Shown here piece after piece: positions 53,690 through 64,000 of a stretch of 64,000 nt of DNA. The translations under genes and the position numbers were made by a program. The stretch lies in the NCBI GenBank assembly GCA_019426215.1, contig CM033393.1, positions 26,910,591 through 26,974,590 on the forward strand, given 5' to 3'. A model generated the notes under the pieces. That model was not told where the DNA came from. It saw nothing but the letters and a program-made list of their open reading frames with translations, and ran no database searches. Positions within the stretch are counted from its first letter, which is position 1. Every line of letters begins with the position of its first letter. The DNA is from Buddleja alternifolia. Taxonomy: Eukaryota; Streptophyta; Magnoliopsida; Lamiales; Scrophulariaceae.

Positions 53690-54769
53690 ATGACCCGCTC
53701 TTCTAACGAGCCTCTATACAATTTTGAGCCGGAGATAGAGCGTGTTCTTCGATCTAGTAGACGCGCTCGAGAAATGGCCGACAATCTAAATCCAAATGGG
53801 AATTTTCCCGACATAAATCTCCCGAAAAACAGGGAATGGTTGCAAAATCTATTCCAAGCTATGCAACCGGCACCTCCTCAAAGACTTCCATCGGTCCGAG
53901 AAAGTCTACCTCCAAGGGTCCACACTATACCGGGGCCCGTAGTCTTTCCAAATTTCTTTGCACCAAATTATCACATTCCGTCACACATCTTTAGCATGGT
54001 GCAAAGCGAACCCTTCTATGGAGAGCCCCATGAATCACCTCATGAGCATTTGGAGACTTTAGACGATACTCTCATGACTACCCAATTTCATCCACGGGAT
54101 CTCGATGCAATTCGTCTAAGAGTCTTCCACTTCTCATTAAAGGAAAGGGCGACCATGTGGTACAAATCTCTACCACCCCAATCCATCACAACATGGGGAC
54201 AATTGGTCGATGCCTTTTTGAGCAAATTCTTTCCACCCTCCAAAATCAATGAGCTAAGGAGCAACATTAAGGAGTTTAAGCAGGGGAATCATGAGTCCTT
54301 AGCCGAGGCATGGGCTAGATATAAAAACATGCTCCGAAAATGTCCGGATCACAACCTAAGATTGAGCGAGCAAGTATTACGATTCCATGATGGAGTCCGT
54401 TCGCGCATCCGAAATAGGCTCAATGCCGGCGCCGGTGGTGATCTCCTTGGGCTCGATTGCCAAAGTGTGTGGGACAAGATTGAGCAATTAGCCCGGGAAG
54501 ATGAACTCTATCCCGATGATGAAGAAATCACACCCACTAAAAAGATTGCTTGTGTTCAAGAGTTGGGCGAAGAAGTTGCTTTGGAAACAATGGTTGGCAA
54601 TGTAAACTATGTTGGAAATGCCAATCGACCTCAATTGAACTTCCATGTGCCCGAAAATTTTCCAAGGAGGCCCAATCCGGCACAAAATGCCCATCCCGGC
54701 GTCTATCAAGCACCAAGGCCCCCATTCAACAATAACCAAGCTCAAAGGCAAGGTAATCCTCATATATAA
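53690..54769 (+). CDS. gag: Athila-lineage Gag
   Basis: MTRSSNEPLYNFEPEIERVL at 53690 is preferred over the upstream ATG at 53657 because MTRS starts are typical of this lineage. The capsid domain holds FYGEPHESPHEHLETLDDTL, RLRVFHFSLKERATMWYKSL, TTWGQLVDAFLSKFFPPSKI and ARYKNMLRKCPDHN. The frame ends with TAA (54767-54769) after QRQGNPHI; coding homology continues in the same frame beyond it. No zinc knuckle is seen in this copy. Confidence 0.88.
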   Translation: MTRSSNEPLYNFEPEIERVLRSSRRAREMADNLNPNGNFPDINLPKNREWLQNLFQAMQPAPPQRLPSVRESLPPRVHTIPGPVVFPNFFAPNYHIPSHIFSMVQSEPFYGEPHESPHEHLETLDDTLMTTQFHPRDLDAIRLRVFHFSLKERATMWYKSLPPQSITTWGQLVDAFLSKFFPPSKINELRSNIKEFKQGNHESLAEAWARYKNMLRKCPDHNLRLSEQVLRFHDGVRSRIRNRLNAGAGGDLLGLDCQSVWDKIEQLAREDELYPDDEEITPTKKIACVQELGEEVALETMVGNVNYVGNANRPQLNFHVPENFPRRPNPAQNAHPGVYQAPRPPFNNNQAQRQGNPHI

Positions 54770-55315
54770 AGGCAAATAAGACCTCTTACAACCGAAGAGC
54801 GTCTCGATGAACAAATAAAGAAATCGGATTCAGCAATCAACGAACTCCGTACTATGATGAAGGATATAATGATGGACATGAAGGATTTAAAGACACAAAT
54901 GGGTCAAATGGCAAAGGCGATCAGTGAGAGAGCCCCGGGAACTTTACCAAGTGACACAGAAAAAAACCCGAAGGAGCAATGCCACACCATCACCTTAAGA
55001 AGTGGCAAACAGATAGTCAATGATGCTGTTCGCATTTGCGCGCCCGAGCGCCCCGATGAGAACGCCCAGGCGCCGGAATCAACCCACAGTGAACGAATGC
55101 TTCGCAATTGCTCGCCCGAGCGTCCCGATGACCACGCTCAGGCGCCCGAGACCCAGCGCCCTGGCGCCGATTGTCGCGCCCAGGCGCCACCTCCTGAACC
55201 CTCCACAGCGGGCTCTTCAACTCCAACGCATCCTCCCATCGAGGTCCGTCTGCCATTTCCTAATGCACATAGAATAAAAAAAAGGAGATGGATCCAAGTT
55301 TCCTTCGAATCTTAG
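54770..55315 (+). pseudogene. Gag-pol linker with GGCGCC-rich repeat
   Basis: In frame with gag after the TAA: TTEERLDEQIKKSD, MMKDIMMDMKDLKTQMGQMA and PGTLPSDTEKNPKEQCHTIT, the conserved linker. A Pro/Arg/Ala-rich segment (55020-55215) follows, with an internal duplication (APERPDENAQAPES and SPERPDDHAQAPET) whose DNA is GC-rich with several GGCGCC sites. The frame ends at 55315. Protease-pol is in another frame from 55288, shifted at an A8 run (about 55267-55275). Confidence 0.78.
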
Positions 55316-56955
55316 CAATTCTTCGTGAGGTTAGGATTAATATTCCTTTTATAGACGCAATTTTACAAATGCCAAATTACGTGAAATTTTTTAAGGATAT
55401 TTTATCCAACAAACAAAAGTGGGAGGAAAACGAAACGGTGTGCCTAACCGAGGAATACTCCGCCGTATTGCTTAATAAATTACCAATGAAACTTGAAGAC
55501 CCTGGGAGTCTCACTATTCCTTGCACGATTGGGCCATTATCCTTCGAAAAAGTTTTGTGCGACTCGGGAGCTAGCATCAACCTCCTCCCGTATTCTCTTT
55601 TCAAAAAGTTGGGCCTTGGTAACCCAAAGCCGACTTCAATGAGCCTCCAACTTGCCGATAGATCAATCAAGAGACCACGGGGAATAATCGAAGATGTAAT
55701 CGTTCAAGTCGACAAATTCTACTTCCCGGTTGACTTTGTGGTTCTTGATATGGAGGAAGATGTTGAGGTACCCCTGATCCTAGGAAGACCATTCCTAGCC
55801 ACTGGTAAGGCGGTAATCGATATTGCCAATGGTAAGCTAACCTTAAATGTGGGTGATAAAAAGGTCACCTTTGATGTTTTTAAAGTGCTTAAACACCCAT
55901 GTGATCCTGACTCATGTTTACGCATCGATGTATTTGATATGTTGATTGATGAGACTTTTCAGGCACAAATGGTAGACGACCCATTGGAGACATGTCTTTC
56001 CAAATCTATGGATGTCGATTCAGCGAGTGAAGAACAATTGGAAACCATGTTTAGCATAGAGAAGCCACCTCTTTACCACGTCATTGGAGCTAAAAAATTA
56101 GAAAGATCACTCTTGGCTCCTCCTCGCCCTTCTATCGAAGAGGCCCCTATCCTTGAGCTTAAACCATTACCATTACATTTGAAATATGTATTTTTAAATG
56201 ATAATGAGACTCTACCTTTAATTATCTCATCTTCTTTGACAGGAGAACAGGAGGAGCGACTCATGAGAGTATTGAAGGCCAACAAAAAGGCCTTCGGGTG
56301 GAAAATTGCGGATATAAAAGGCATAAGTCCAGCGGTGTGCATGCACAAAATACTCATGGAGGAGTCCGCAAAACCTACACGCCAACCACAAAGACGGTCA
56401 AATCCACAAATACAAGAGGTGGTAAAGAAAGAGGTTATAAAACTACTCGATGCAGGTATAATCTATCCTATCTCTGATAGTGCATGGGTAAGCCTGACTC
56501 AAGTAGTACCCAAGAAGGGTGGAATAACTGTGATAGAAAATGCGAACAATGAATTAATCCCTACTCGAATGCTTACCGGGTGGCGTGTGTGTATAGATTA
56601 TCGCAAGTTAAATGATGCCACTCGTAAGGACCATTTCCCCCTCCCATTCATTGACCAAATGCTTGAAAGGTTAGCCAGACATGATTTTTATTGTTTTCTA
56701 GATGGGTATTCCGGCTATAACCAAATTGCCATAGCCCCCGAGGACCAAGAGAAAACAACTTTCACTTGTCCCTATGGCACGTTTGCTTATAGGCAGATGC
56801 CGTTTGGATTATGCAATGCCCCGGCCACATTTCAACGATGTATGATGGCGATCTTTCATGACATGGTTGAAGAATTCCTTGAGATTTTTATGGATGATTC
56901 TTCTGTTTTTGGACCTCATTTAACACATGTCTTGATCATTTGGACCGTGTTCTAA
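55288..56955 (+). pseudogene. pol: Protease and reverse transcriptase, Athila-lineage (frameshifted in RT)
   Basis: MDPSFLRILAILREVRINIP starts the segment. Aspartic protease about residues 70-210: LCDSGASINLLP, LQLADRSIKRPRG and LILGRPFLATGKAV. RT about 360-550: PTRQPQRRSNPQIQEVVKKE, WRVCIDYRKLNDATRKDHFP, LDGYSGYNQIAIAPEDQEKT, FGLCNAPATFQRCM and catalytic FMDD near 542. A 1-nt loss near 56925 sends the frame to a stop at 56955; the RT thumb continues from 56940 in another frame. Confidence 0.9.
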
Positions 56956-58169
56956 AACGATGTGAGGAAACAAATCTTGTTTTGAATTGGGAAAAATGTC
57001 ATTTTATGGTCCGGGAAGGGATTGTGCTAGGTCACAAAATCTCCCAAAAAGGGATTGAAGTGGACCAAGCCAAGATTGAGGTAATAGAAAAGCTTCCTCC
57101 ACCTACATCGGTGAAAGCCGTGAGGAGCTTTCTTGGTCATGCCGGCTTCTATAGGCGATTTATCAAAAATTTTTCCAAAATTGCAAAGCCGTTATCTAAC
57201 TTGCTTGTCAAAGATGCACCATTCAATTTTGATTCCCTTTGTTTACAGGCCTTCATGACTCTTAAGGAGCTATTGATATCCGCTCCCATCATGGCACCTC
57301 CCGATTGGAGTTTGCCCTTCGAATTGATGTGTGATGCTAGTGACACCGCGGTGGGTGCGGTCCTTGGCCAAAGGAAGGATAAGGTATTTCAAACCATCTA
57401 CTATGCTAGTAAGACTTTAAATGATGCACAAATGAATTACGCAACCAGGGAAAAAGAATTACTAGCCATAGTATTTGCATTTGACAAGTTCCATGCTTAT
57501 CTCATTTTGAATAAAGTAATTGTGTACACTGATCACTCCGCATTAAAATACTTGCTTGCCAAAAAGGATGCCAAACCTAGACTCATTAGGTGGATTTTAC
57601 TTCTTCAAGAATTTGACATAGAAATTAAGGATAAGAAAGGAGTAGAAAATGTTGTTGCCGACCACTTGTCTAGGATAGAGATTCCTAACCCTGAGTGTGT
57701 GTTTGATAAACCTATTTGTCAGGAGTTTCCCGATGAGCAATTGTATGCTATACTTCATAATGATGCTCCTTGGTATGCCAATTATGCAAATTATCTTGTC
57801 ACGGGAGTTCTTCCTCCGGATATCACTTATCATCAAAAGAAGAAATTCTTAATTGATGTGAAGCGATATTTGTGGGATGAACCATATCTATTTAAGATTT
57901 GTGCAGATGGCCTCATTCGACGATGTATCCCCGAGGAGGAAATAGCATCAATTCTCGCCCATTGTCATGATATGTTGGTAGGTGGTCACTTTGGACCCTC
58001 TAAAACAGTGGCTAAAGTGCTTCAATCAGGTTTCTTTTGGCCTACTCTTTCTAAAGATGCATTCTTGTATGTTCAATCTTGTGATAGGTGTCAACGAACA
58101 GGTAACATCTCTAAAAGACATGAAATGCCATTGAATAACATGCTTGAATGTGAACTATTTGATGTATGA
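56940..58169 (+). pseudogene. pol: RT thumb, RNase H and integrase zinc finger, Athila-lineage
   Basis: [20 protein letters not shown] and [20 protein letters not shown] are the RT connection. RNase [50 protein letters not shown] and [10 protein letters not shown]. The integrase HHCC finger ([16 protein letters not shown]...CDRCQRTG) lies near residues 340-390. It ends at TGA (58167-58169) in [11 protein letters not shown], where a Trp codon (TGG) is expected. Confidence 0.9.
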
Positions 58170-59051
58170 GGTATTGATTTTATGGGACCCTTCCTTAGTT
58201 CTTGTTCCAATAAGCATATTCTTGTTGCGGTCGACTATGTCTCCAAATGGGTCGAAGCTGAGGCTTTACCAACTAATGATGCTCGGGTGGTTACTCGATT
58301 TTTAAAAAAAAGGATTTTCACTCGTTTTGGAACTCCTAGAGCAATCGTTAGTGACGGGGGCACCCATTTTTGTAACAAACAATTCGAGCACTTACTGAAC
58401 AAGTACGGGGTACGGCATAAAATCTCAACCCCATATCATCCTCAAACGAGTGGTCAAGTGGAGGTGTCGAATCGGGAGATTAAACGCATTCTTGAAAAAA
58501 CGGTTAACGCATCTAGAAAAGATTGGTCCCTTAAACTAGATGACGCCTTGTGGGCATATAGAACCGCGTTTAAAACTCCGATTGGCATGTCCCCATATCG
58601 CCTTGTCTTTGGAAAAGCATGTCACTTACCGGTTGAGCTCGAACATCGCGCTTTTTGGGCTATTAAATTTCTAAATTTTGATTCTCAACTCGTAGGTACC
58701 AAGCGATTACTCCAATTACACGAACTTGAGGAATGGCGCCATCAAGCGTATGAGAACGCCAAGCTTTACAAGGAGCAAACGAAAACATGGCATGATAAGC
58801 GTATTATTCCCCGAAAATTTCATGAAGGAGACAAGGTTTTACTATACAATTCTCGCCTTCGACTTTTTCCCGGGAAGCTCAAGTCAAAATGGTCGGGACC
58901 ATTTGTTGTATCTCGTGTGTATGCTTCTGGTGCCATTGAACTTATAACGGATAATGGACGAACCTTCATGACAAACGCCCAAAGGTTAAAGCATTACATT
59001 GGGATTGACGGGTCGAGGGATAAAGTGACCATTCCCCTCCAGGATCTTTAG
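58170..59051 (+). pseudogene. pol: Integrase core and C-terminal domain, Athila-lineage
   Basis: From [20 protein letters not shown] at 58182: catalytic D in VDYVSKW, D in VSDGGTHF, E in [32 protein letters not shown] follows. The C-terminal GPF module is [20 protein letters not shown]. There is no chromodomain. The domain is otherwise complete to [10 protein letters not shown], but it is cut from upstream pol by the TGA at 58167. Confidence 0.9.
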
Positions 59052-60690
59052 CGATTCTTTATCTCAAGTCGAGCTACCGACTCTAAACTAGCGCTTCTTG
59101 GGAGGCAACCCAAGTTTGTAAGTTTTCTTTTCTTTTTGCTTTCGTTTTTGTTTTGTTTAGTTTGTTTCTTTTTATTGTGTTCAAGCATGCACTTTGGGCA
59201 TGTATGTTTTTCTTATGCTTGATGGTTTAAAAAGTTGAAGTGTTAGATATGATGCACATTTGGACCCCACCTTTAGAGATTCTTATTTTACTCGATAAGA
59301 GGAGAAACTTTGTAAGGATGCATTGGAAGCTTAAGGATGTTCTTCAATATCCTTGGTTGTAAGTGTTCTTTTACCTTTGTGTATGCATGTTGTAACAACA
59401 TTGGGGACAATGTTGGATTTAAGTTTGGGGGTAGAAGAGTATCTATTTTGAATATTGAAAATGCAATCCTAATTTTTAACTTGAATTTGGGGAAAGTTTG
59501 TTTGATATCATGTTTATATGCTTCTTTGTTGAGAAAATCAAGCATGAAAAATTTTTAGTCCTTCCAATTGATGCATTGAAATTGATTTACTTGGAAAAAT
59601 GACATGAATTCTTGAAATAATCTGAATTTAATGGAATATATATATCTTTGAAATTGCTCGTGGAGACCTTAGACTAGAATTGATTCTTTAGATGATTCAC
59701 AATGCACTTAAATCGAAGGTAGAGGAGTTGAAAGGATAACCATCTTGAGACACTTAAGGAATTATTCCCAGAAATATTAACTTAGATTTCTCATAAGGTT
59801 ATAAGTTGAGTAGTAATTTTATATGCTAACAATGAATTGAAAAGGTTGAATTTTGGTATGACCAAAAGTGGTCAGGCTAATACGTACCGGAGGTGAAAAG
59901 TTTCATGCCTATATACTGTACTATTATGCTAATTTGAGCTATGCTCAAGCCAAAAGAAGTGAATTGTTTAAAAGATCTAGTTTTATTTCGTGGCCTTTGA
60001 TACTCAAGTGATTAAATCCTTAGGAGTGTCTCTACACTTAATTCCCTAAAACTATCTAGTTTGGGAGTCAGTGGTCTAAAACTTGTTACATGGGTGTCAT
60101 AGAAAGCCTAATGGAATAAAACATTGCACATGATCTAGCCTTAATGAAGTTTAATGGAAATTCCATATGAATTGAATGTTGAATATTTGAGACAATGAAA
60201 TTTAAATGGCTATGAGATTTTCTATAATTCTTGTCCTTGTGTTTGATCAAAATTTGATAGATATGGGATTAATGTCCAAAATTTGGTAAGGATGCCTCTC
60301 GACTATAATACCCTAGATTTATTTTTCACTATACCCTAGGGAGTCATTTCAAGTATTGGTGTCACATGAGCAAAAGTAGTTGATATGTATATATATATTT
60401 GTAAACTTTAAAAGGTTGATTTTATGCCATTCATTCTTCTTGATCATATTGAGATGTGTTGATTCGGTTGGGATTGAAAATTTGCTAGATTTTGTGGGTA
60501 TATCTTATGCAAACCCTCACGAGACTATAACTCGTCCTTTGAGGTAACTCAAAGGTTTAAAGGCTTGTTGCACCCGCTAAGTGCAATCGTTTACTCCACG
60601 AAAGTGAGTTAGTTAGTTGTTTTGTTTTCTCCCATTGAATGATGTTGGTCTTGCCTTATAGCTCTTATTGCTCGAGGTCGAGCAATTGAT
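59052..60690 (+). other. 3' noncoding region of Athila-lineage element
   Basis: No env-like or other coding frame. Conserved structure: 'ttgggaggcaacccaa' (about 59099-59114) near the integrase stop; the stem aacattg-ggga-caatgtt (59397-59414) followed by a PPT-like aagtttgggggt (59421-59432); and a hairpin cluster at about 60500-60605 (cctttgag-gtaa-ctcaaagg; ttgcac...gtgcaa) before the PPT. The same order is found on the minus strand of the 7787-15913 composite. Confidence 0.7.
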
Positions 60691-60703
60691 AAGTTTGGGG
60701 GTG
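60691..60703 (+). promoter_or_regulatory. Polypurine tract of Athila-lineage element
   Basis: aagtttgggggtg ends 1 nt before the 3' LTR start tgataagagg. Confidence 0.88.
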
Positions 60704-60704
60704 T

Positions 60705-62641
60705 TGATAAGAGGTGTTTTTACGTGTTTTTAAGACCGTAATTCTTATGATTTGGATTCACTTATTGCTTAAATCATGTCACATTTGCATTTAATAGGTG
60801 TGTTAAGTGAATACAGGTAATAAATGAGAATACATGAAGAAAAGAGAAGAAAAACGATGTACAAAACAAGTTCAAGCATGTTTTTCAACACCGAGGCGGT
60901 TTATACATCTCCTACCACATTCGAGCGATAATTTCGTACATTTCGAGACCGACTTAGACAAAGTTTCCTTCTACAAAGTTTTAGATGTATGTCTTAGCTT
61001 CAAATGGGAACTTGAAACATCCAAATCGGAGGTCTATAGAGATAATTGTGAAGGACATACGATTGCTGCGCCGAACAGAGAAGTACATGTGCCAGGATAC
61101 GCCCCAGCGCCCTCCTAGTCATGCCTAGGCATGGATAGTCCGAATGTTACTCCTTTTTCAGCCTAAATTCCAGTCTTATATGATGGGTAAGAATCACTTT
61201 TGGCCATAATTCAGCACATGTGTTGAGGGGTTGTCATAAGTGTGTTTCTTGGTAGATTTACTTTATGGGCGCCAAATCAGAAACAACCTCCATGTTGAAA
61301 TGTAATTTAGGTATATGTAGAGACCGAATTGGACAAAATGTCCTTCTGCACAGTTGTAGATCTATGTGTTATCTGAACATGGGGACTTGAATAATCCCAT
61401 TTGGAGATCTGTGGAGAAGTTTATGAGGAAAATACTAAGACTGCGCTGGAAAGCAAGAAAATGGCAGCATGCATGTGTTTTGTTGAAGTTTTCACATGGT
61501 TATGCTTGGTGGAATTCTTAATGGCCGAAAGTTCAGCATTTTTTAGCTGGTTGGAATCTTAAAAGCCAAACTTTAAGCATCACCTTAGGTGGAATTCTCA
61601 TTGGGGAACTTTAATGGGAATTCTTAATGCATACTTTAGTGGAATTTTGGCTATAAAAGGAGGGGGAACCCATACTCTTCATCATTCACTATCAATTTCA
61701 GATTCTTAGAGGAGAGGGGGGCAGCCCCTAATCTGATTTCTCCACCATTCATCACCATTCTTCATCACTCTTGGAGGGGAAAACTAGAGGAAGGAACAGA
61801 GCTTGGGGATTGAAGGCTCAACTTCAAGATCCATCATTATTCACTTTTGAGGGAGTTTTTATAGCTTTTCATTTCAATTATGTCTATGAACATGTGTATT
61901 AATTCATTTATGTTTTTCATATTATCCATTATGAACTAAATTCATAAGACTAGGGCCATGTAAGGACAAATTGTGATATATGCTTATAATAGATGATTGT
62001 TGAGGTTGTTCTTATATTGTTATGTGATGTGAATTTGTGTTTTTGCCTATCTTGCATATACTTGATCACTATATGTTAGAATCTTATGCCTAGGTTAATA
62101 TTTCGGGAGAAAATTGACTTAGGGTGCAAGAAATTCACATAATGACCCATAACTAATGAGGAATTGCCTTAGACATAGGTAAAGATTCCCGGGTGAAGTT
62201 GTTCGATTAAAATCGAGTGAACTCTAGTACGTTAATGCATGTTTAGTGATTAGATTTTCGGATAGGAATATTTGGGAAATCACGATCTAAGCATAGGAGT
62301 TTATACGCGAGACATCGGTTATTCTCTACCCTCGGAGTTCTCACCATAACAATATAAGCGTAATCCTTCAACTAGAATCTTTATAAGTATAATTGATCAA
62401 TTTGAACCTAGCATGTGCCTTAGTCTCCCTTTATACTTTGTGTAAAATCAATTGTGTAATCTTGTTCGTATTGTATGCATTTTACCTATAATTTACTTTA
62501 ATTATATTTGTTCTTTTTTTCGTTTAAATCATAAACTAAAATTCAAGTCTCCGTGGTTCGACAATCCGGACTTTTAGTCCACTTATTACTACACACGACT
62601 AGTGCACTTGCTATCATAGCACGTTGGCTTTTAGCGTGTCA
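60705..62641 (+). repeat. 3' LTR of Athila-lineage element, 1937 bp
   Basis: Same length and termini as the 5' LTR, with the palindrome at 61120-61133 and the TATA box at 61652-61659. Differences from the 5' LTR are about 20 by eye, mostly transitions. Confidence 0.93.
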
Positions 62642-62646
62642 TGTAT
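62642..62646. repeat. Right TSD (TGTAT) of Athila-lineage element
   Basis: Matches 51589-51593. Confidence 0.9.
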
Positions 62647-64000
62647 TTACTAAAAAGTAAAGATGGGGCCCTTGAAGAGTTTACACATTATAAAACTGAA
62701 GTTGAAAATCAACTTGGAAAAAGAGTAAAAGCAATCTGAACCGACATTGTACAAATTCTGGCGTTATACACTAAACAACAACACCATATTCACCATAGTC
62801 AAACGGAATAGCTGAATGTAAGAATCGTACTCTCAAGGAAATGATGAATGCAATGTTGATTAATTCTACATTGCCCCAGAATTTGTGAGGGGGGGGGGGA
62901 GGCGATCCTTTCAGCAAATTATATCGTTGAAAAGATTCCACACAAAAGTATGAGTGTGACTCCATACGAACTATGGAAAGGACACAAACCTTCATATAAA
63001 TACTTAATGTGTAGGGGTGTTTAGCTAAGGTAGAAGTACCAAAACCTAAGCAATTGAAGATAGGGACAAAAACTATTGATTGCATATTCATTGGATACAC
63101 CCTCAATAGTAGCGCATATCAATTTCTGGTTCACAAGTCAGAAATTCTGGATATTCATGAAGGTACTATCCTGAAATCAAGAACTGCTTAATTTTTTGAG
63201 GACATCTTTCCAAACATGGAAAGAAATGAAACTTTCCCTCTTAAAAGAATATTTGCATCTACGAGAGGTACTAGTCCCAGGGATGAAGAACCACGACGTA
63301 GTAAGAGGAAAAAAGTTCTTAAATAGTTTGCTCCTGACTTTATATCATATTCAATAGAAGGTGAACCTAGGACGATTAAGGAAGCATTGTCGAATCTAGA
63401 TGCTCAACTCTGGAAACAGGCTATCAATAATGAAAGACAGTCAATTATGCATAACGCTAACTGGGAGTTTGTTGATCTTTCAAAGGAAGCAAACCTTTCC
63501 GTTCTAAGTAGATATTGAAAAGAAAATTTAGAACTTATGGATCTATTGACAAGTACAAAGCCCGGTTAGTAGTCAAAGGATACAGACAAACAGAAGGTCT
63601 TGATTTCTTTGATACTTATTCTTCAGTAATGAGAATAAACTCCATGAGATTACTCATGGCTATTTCCACATTGCAGAACCTTGGGATACAACAAATGGAC
63701 ATCACAACGACTTTTCTAAATGAAGATTTAGAAGAAGAACTTTATATGGACCCAAGGGGTATGTTGCTCCTGGACAGGAGAATAAACTGTGCAAACTTGT
63801 GAAGTCTCTATACGGAATCAAGCAAGCACCAAAGCAATGAAATGAAAAATTTGATAACACTATGTTGTCAAGTGGTTTCAAGATAAACGAATCTGACAAG
63901 TGCATTTATGTTAGGCAGACACAAAATGCATATGTCAAAGTATGTCTATATGTAGACGATATATTAATTATGGGAAGTAGTCATGATATAATCATGAATA
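62642..64000 (+). pseudogene. Integrase-RT remnant of outer copia element (runs off window)
   Basis: The integrase continues LKSKDGALEEFTHYKTEVEN, then the E-containing segment SNGIAECKNRTLKEMMNAML and [22 protein letters not shown] follows after stops: IKEALSNLDAQLWKQAINNE, then IDKYKARLVVKGYRQTEGLD and MRLLMAISTLQNLGIQQMDI, KSLYGIKQAPK and catalytic YVDDILIMG near 63950. A 10-G run (62890-62899) and many stops and shifts break it. It is cut by the window end. Confidence 0.85.

Larger units (their letters stand above)
51594..62641 (+). mobile_element. Athila-lineage Ty3/gypsy element, 11,048 bp
   Basis: Two LTRs of identical length (1937 bp), a perfect tRNA-Asp PBS, gag, protease, RT, RNase H and integrase, 3' noncoding DNA and a PPT aagtttgggggtg. 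Assignment to Athila rests on the PBS, domain order, an integrase without a chromodomain and size. There is no env-like ORF. Pol is broken by a gag-end stop, an A-run frameshift, an RT frameshift and a nonsense codon. LTRs differ at about 20 positions by eye, mostly C/T and G/A, so the insertion is fairly young. Confidence 0.92.
42936..64000 (+). mobile_element. Outer copia element, interrupted twice and running off the window
   Basis: Three blocks of one copia element lie in register: gag, protease and pre-integrase (42936-44268), a short integrase piece (51418-51593), and integrase to RT (62642-64000). Across the first interruption the reading KCEI...CVEAKL joins. Across the second, the integrase frame ...CYVY continues with LKSKDG. 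Both interruptions have 5-bp TSDs. The element carries many stops and is the oldest layer of the nest. Confidence 0.87.

Overview
This window is plant nuclear DNA, from an angiosperm and probably an AT-rich eudicot genome. It is intergenic heterochromatin-type sequence built almost entirely from LTR retrotransposons, plus one tandem array of fold-back repeats. I found no intact host protein-coding gene, no tRNA or rRNA gene and no CRISPR array. The host type is inferred from plant-type Ty1/copia and Ty3/gypsy proteins, primer-binding sites matching plant tRNA-Asp and initiator tRNA-Met, and TG...CA long terminal repeats of 1.1-1.9 kb with 5-bp target-site duplications (TSDs).

Layout. (1) 1-5462: five tandem units, the first and last partial, of a fold-back repeat. 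Each full unit is a near-complete inverted repeat with arms of about 350 bp and a loop of about 28 nt. Units are separated by a conserved spacer that ends in an (AT)n or (AT)n(GT)n microsatellite. (2) 5463-7781: unassigned low-copy-looking DNA. (3) 7787-15913: an old, decayed Athila-like gypsy composite on the minus strand with three LTR copies but one outer TSD (AAAGT). It keeps gag and protease remnants; where pol should be there is a GC-rich block. (4) 15919-17892: unassigned DNA with one copia 3' end remnant. (5) 17898-42619: a young Sirevirus-like copia composite on the minus strand. Its order is LTR, internal region A, LTR, internal region B, LTR, and it is flanked by one TSD (TATTG). 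Region A has an intact 737-aa Gag and a 1907-codon frame in which RT-RNase H is fused to a long accessory ORF (aORF). Region B has the unfused arrangement, but its aORF is cut off by an inverted gag fragment. (6) 42936-64000: a three-layer nest on the plus strand. An outer copia element is interrupted inside its integrase, first by a second copia element (44269-51417, TSD AAATA) and then by an 11-kb Athila-lineage gypsy element (51594-62641, TSD TGTAT, 1937-bp LTRs). The outer element runs off the window end in its RT.

Workings. Each coding block follows the usual gag, protease, integrase/RT/RNase H logic of its superfamily. None of the five large elements looks autonomous as it stands, because each carries frameshifts, nonsense codons or deletions. 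The best preserved pieces are the Sirevirus-like Gag and RT-RNase H-aORF of region A, the region B RT-RNase H, and the Athila integrase core with its C-terminal domain.

Most notable observations: two independent LTR-internal-LTR-internal-LTR composites, each with a single TSD; the in-frame pol-aORF fusion made by a deletion of about 1.24 kb; a perfect 10-bp hairpin that would mask the Sirevirus primer-binding site; hairpins and polypurine-like motifs conserved in the 3' noncoding DNA of two diverged Athila-like families; and the giant fold-back tandem array.
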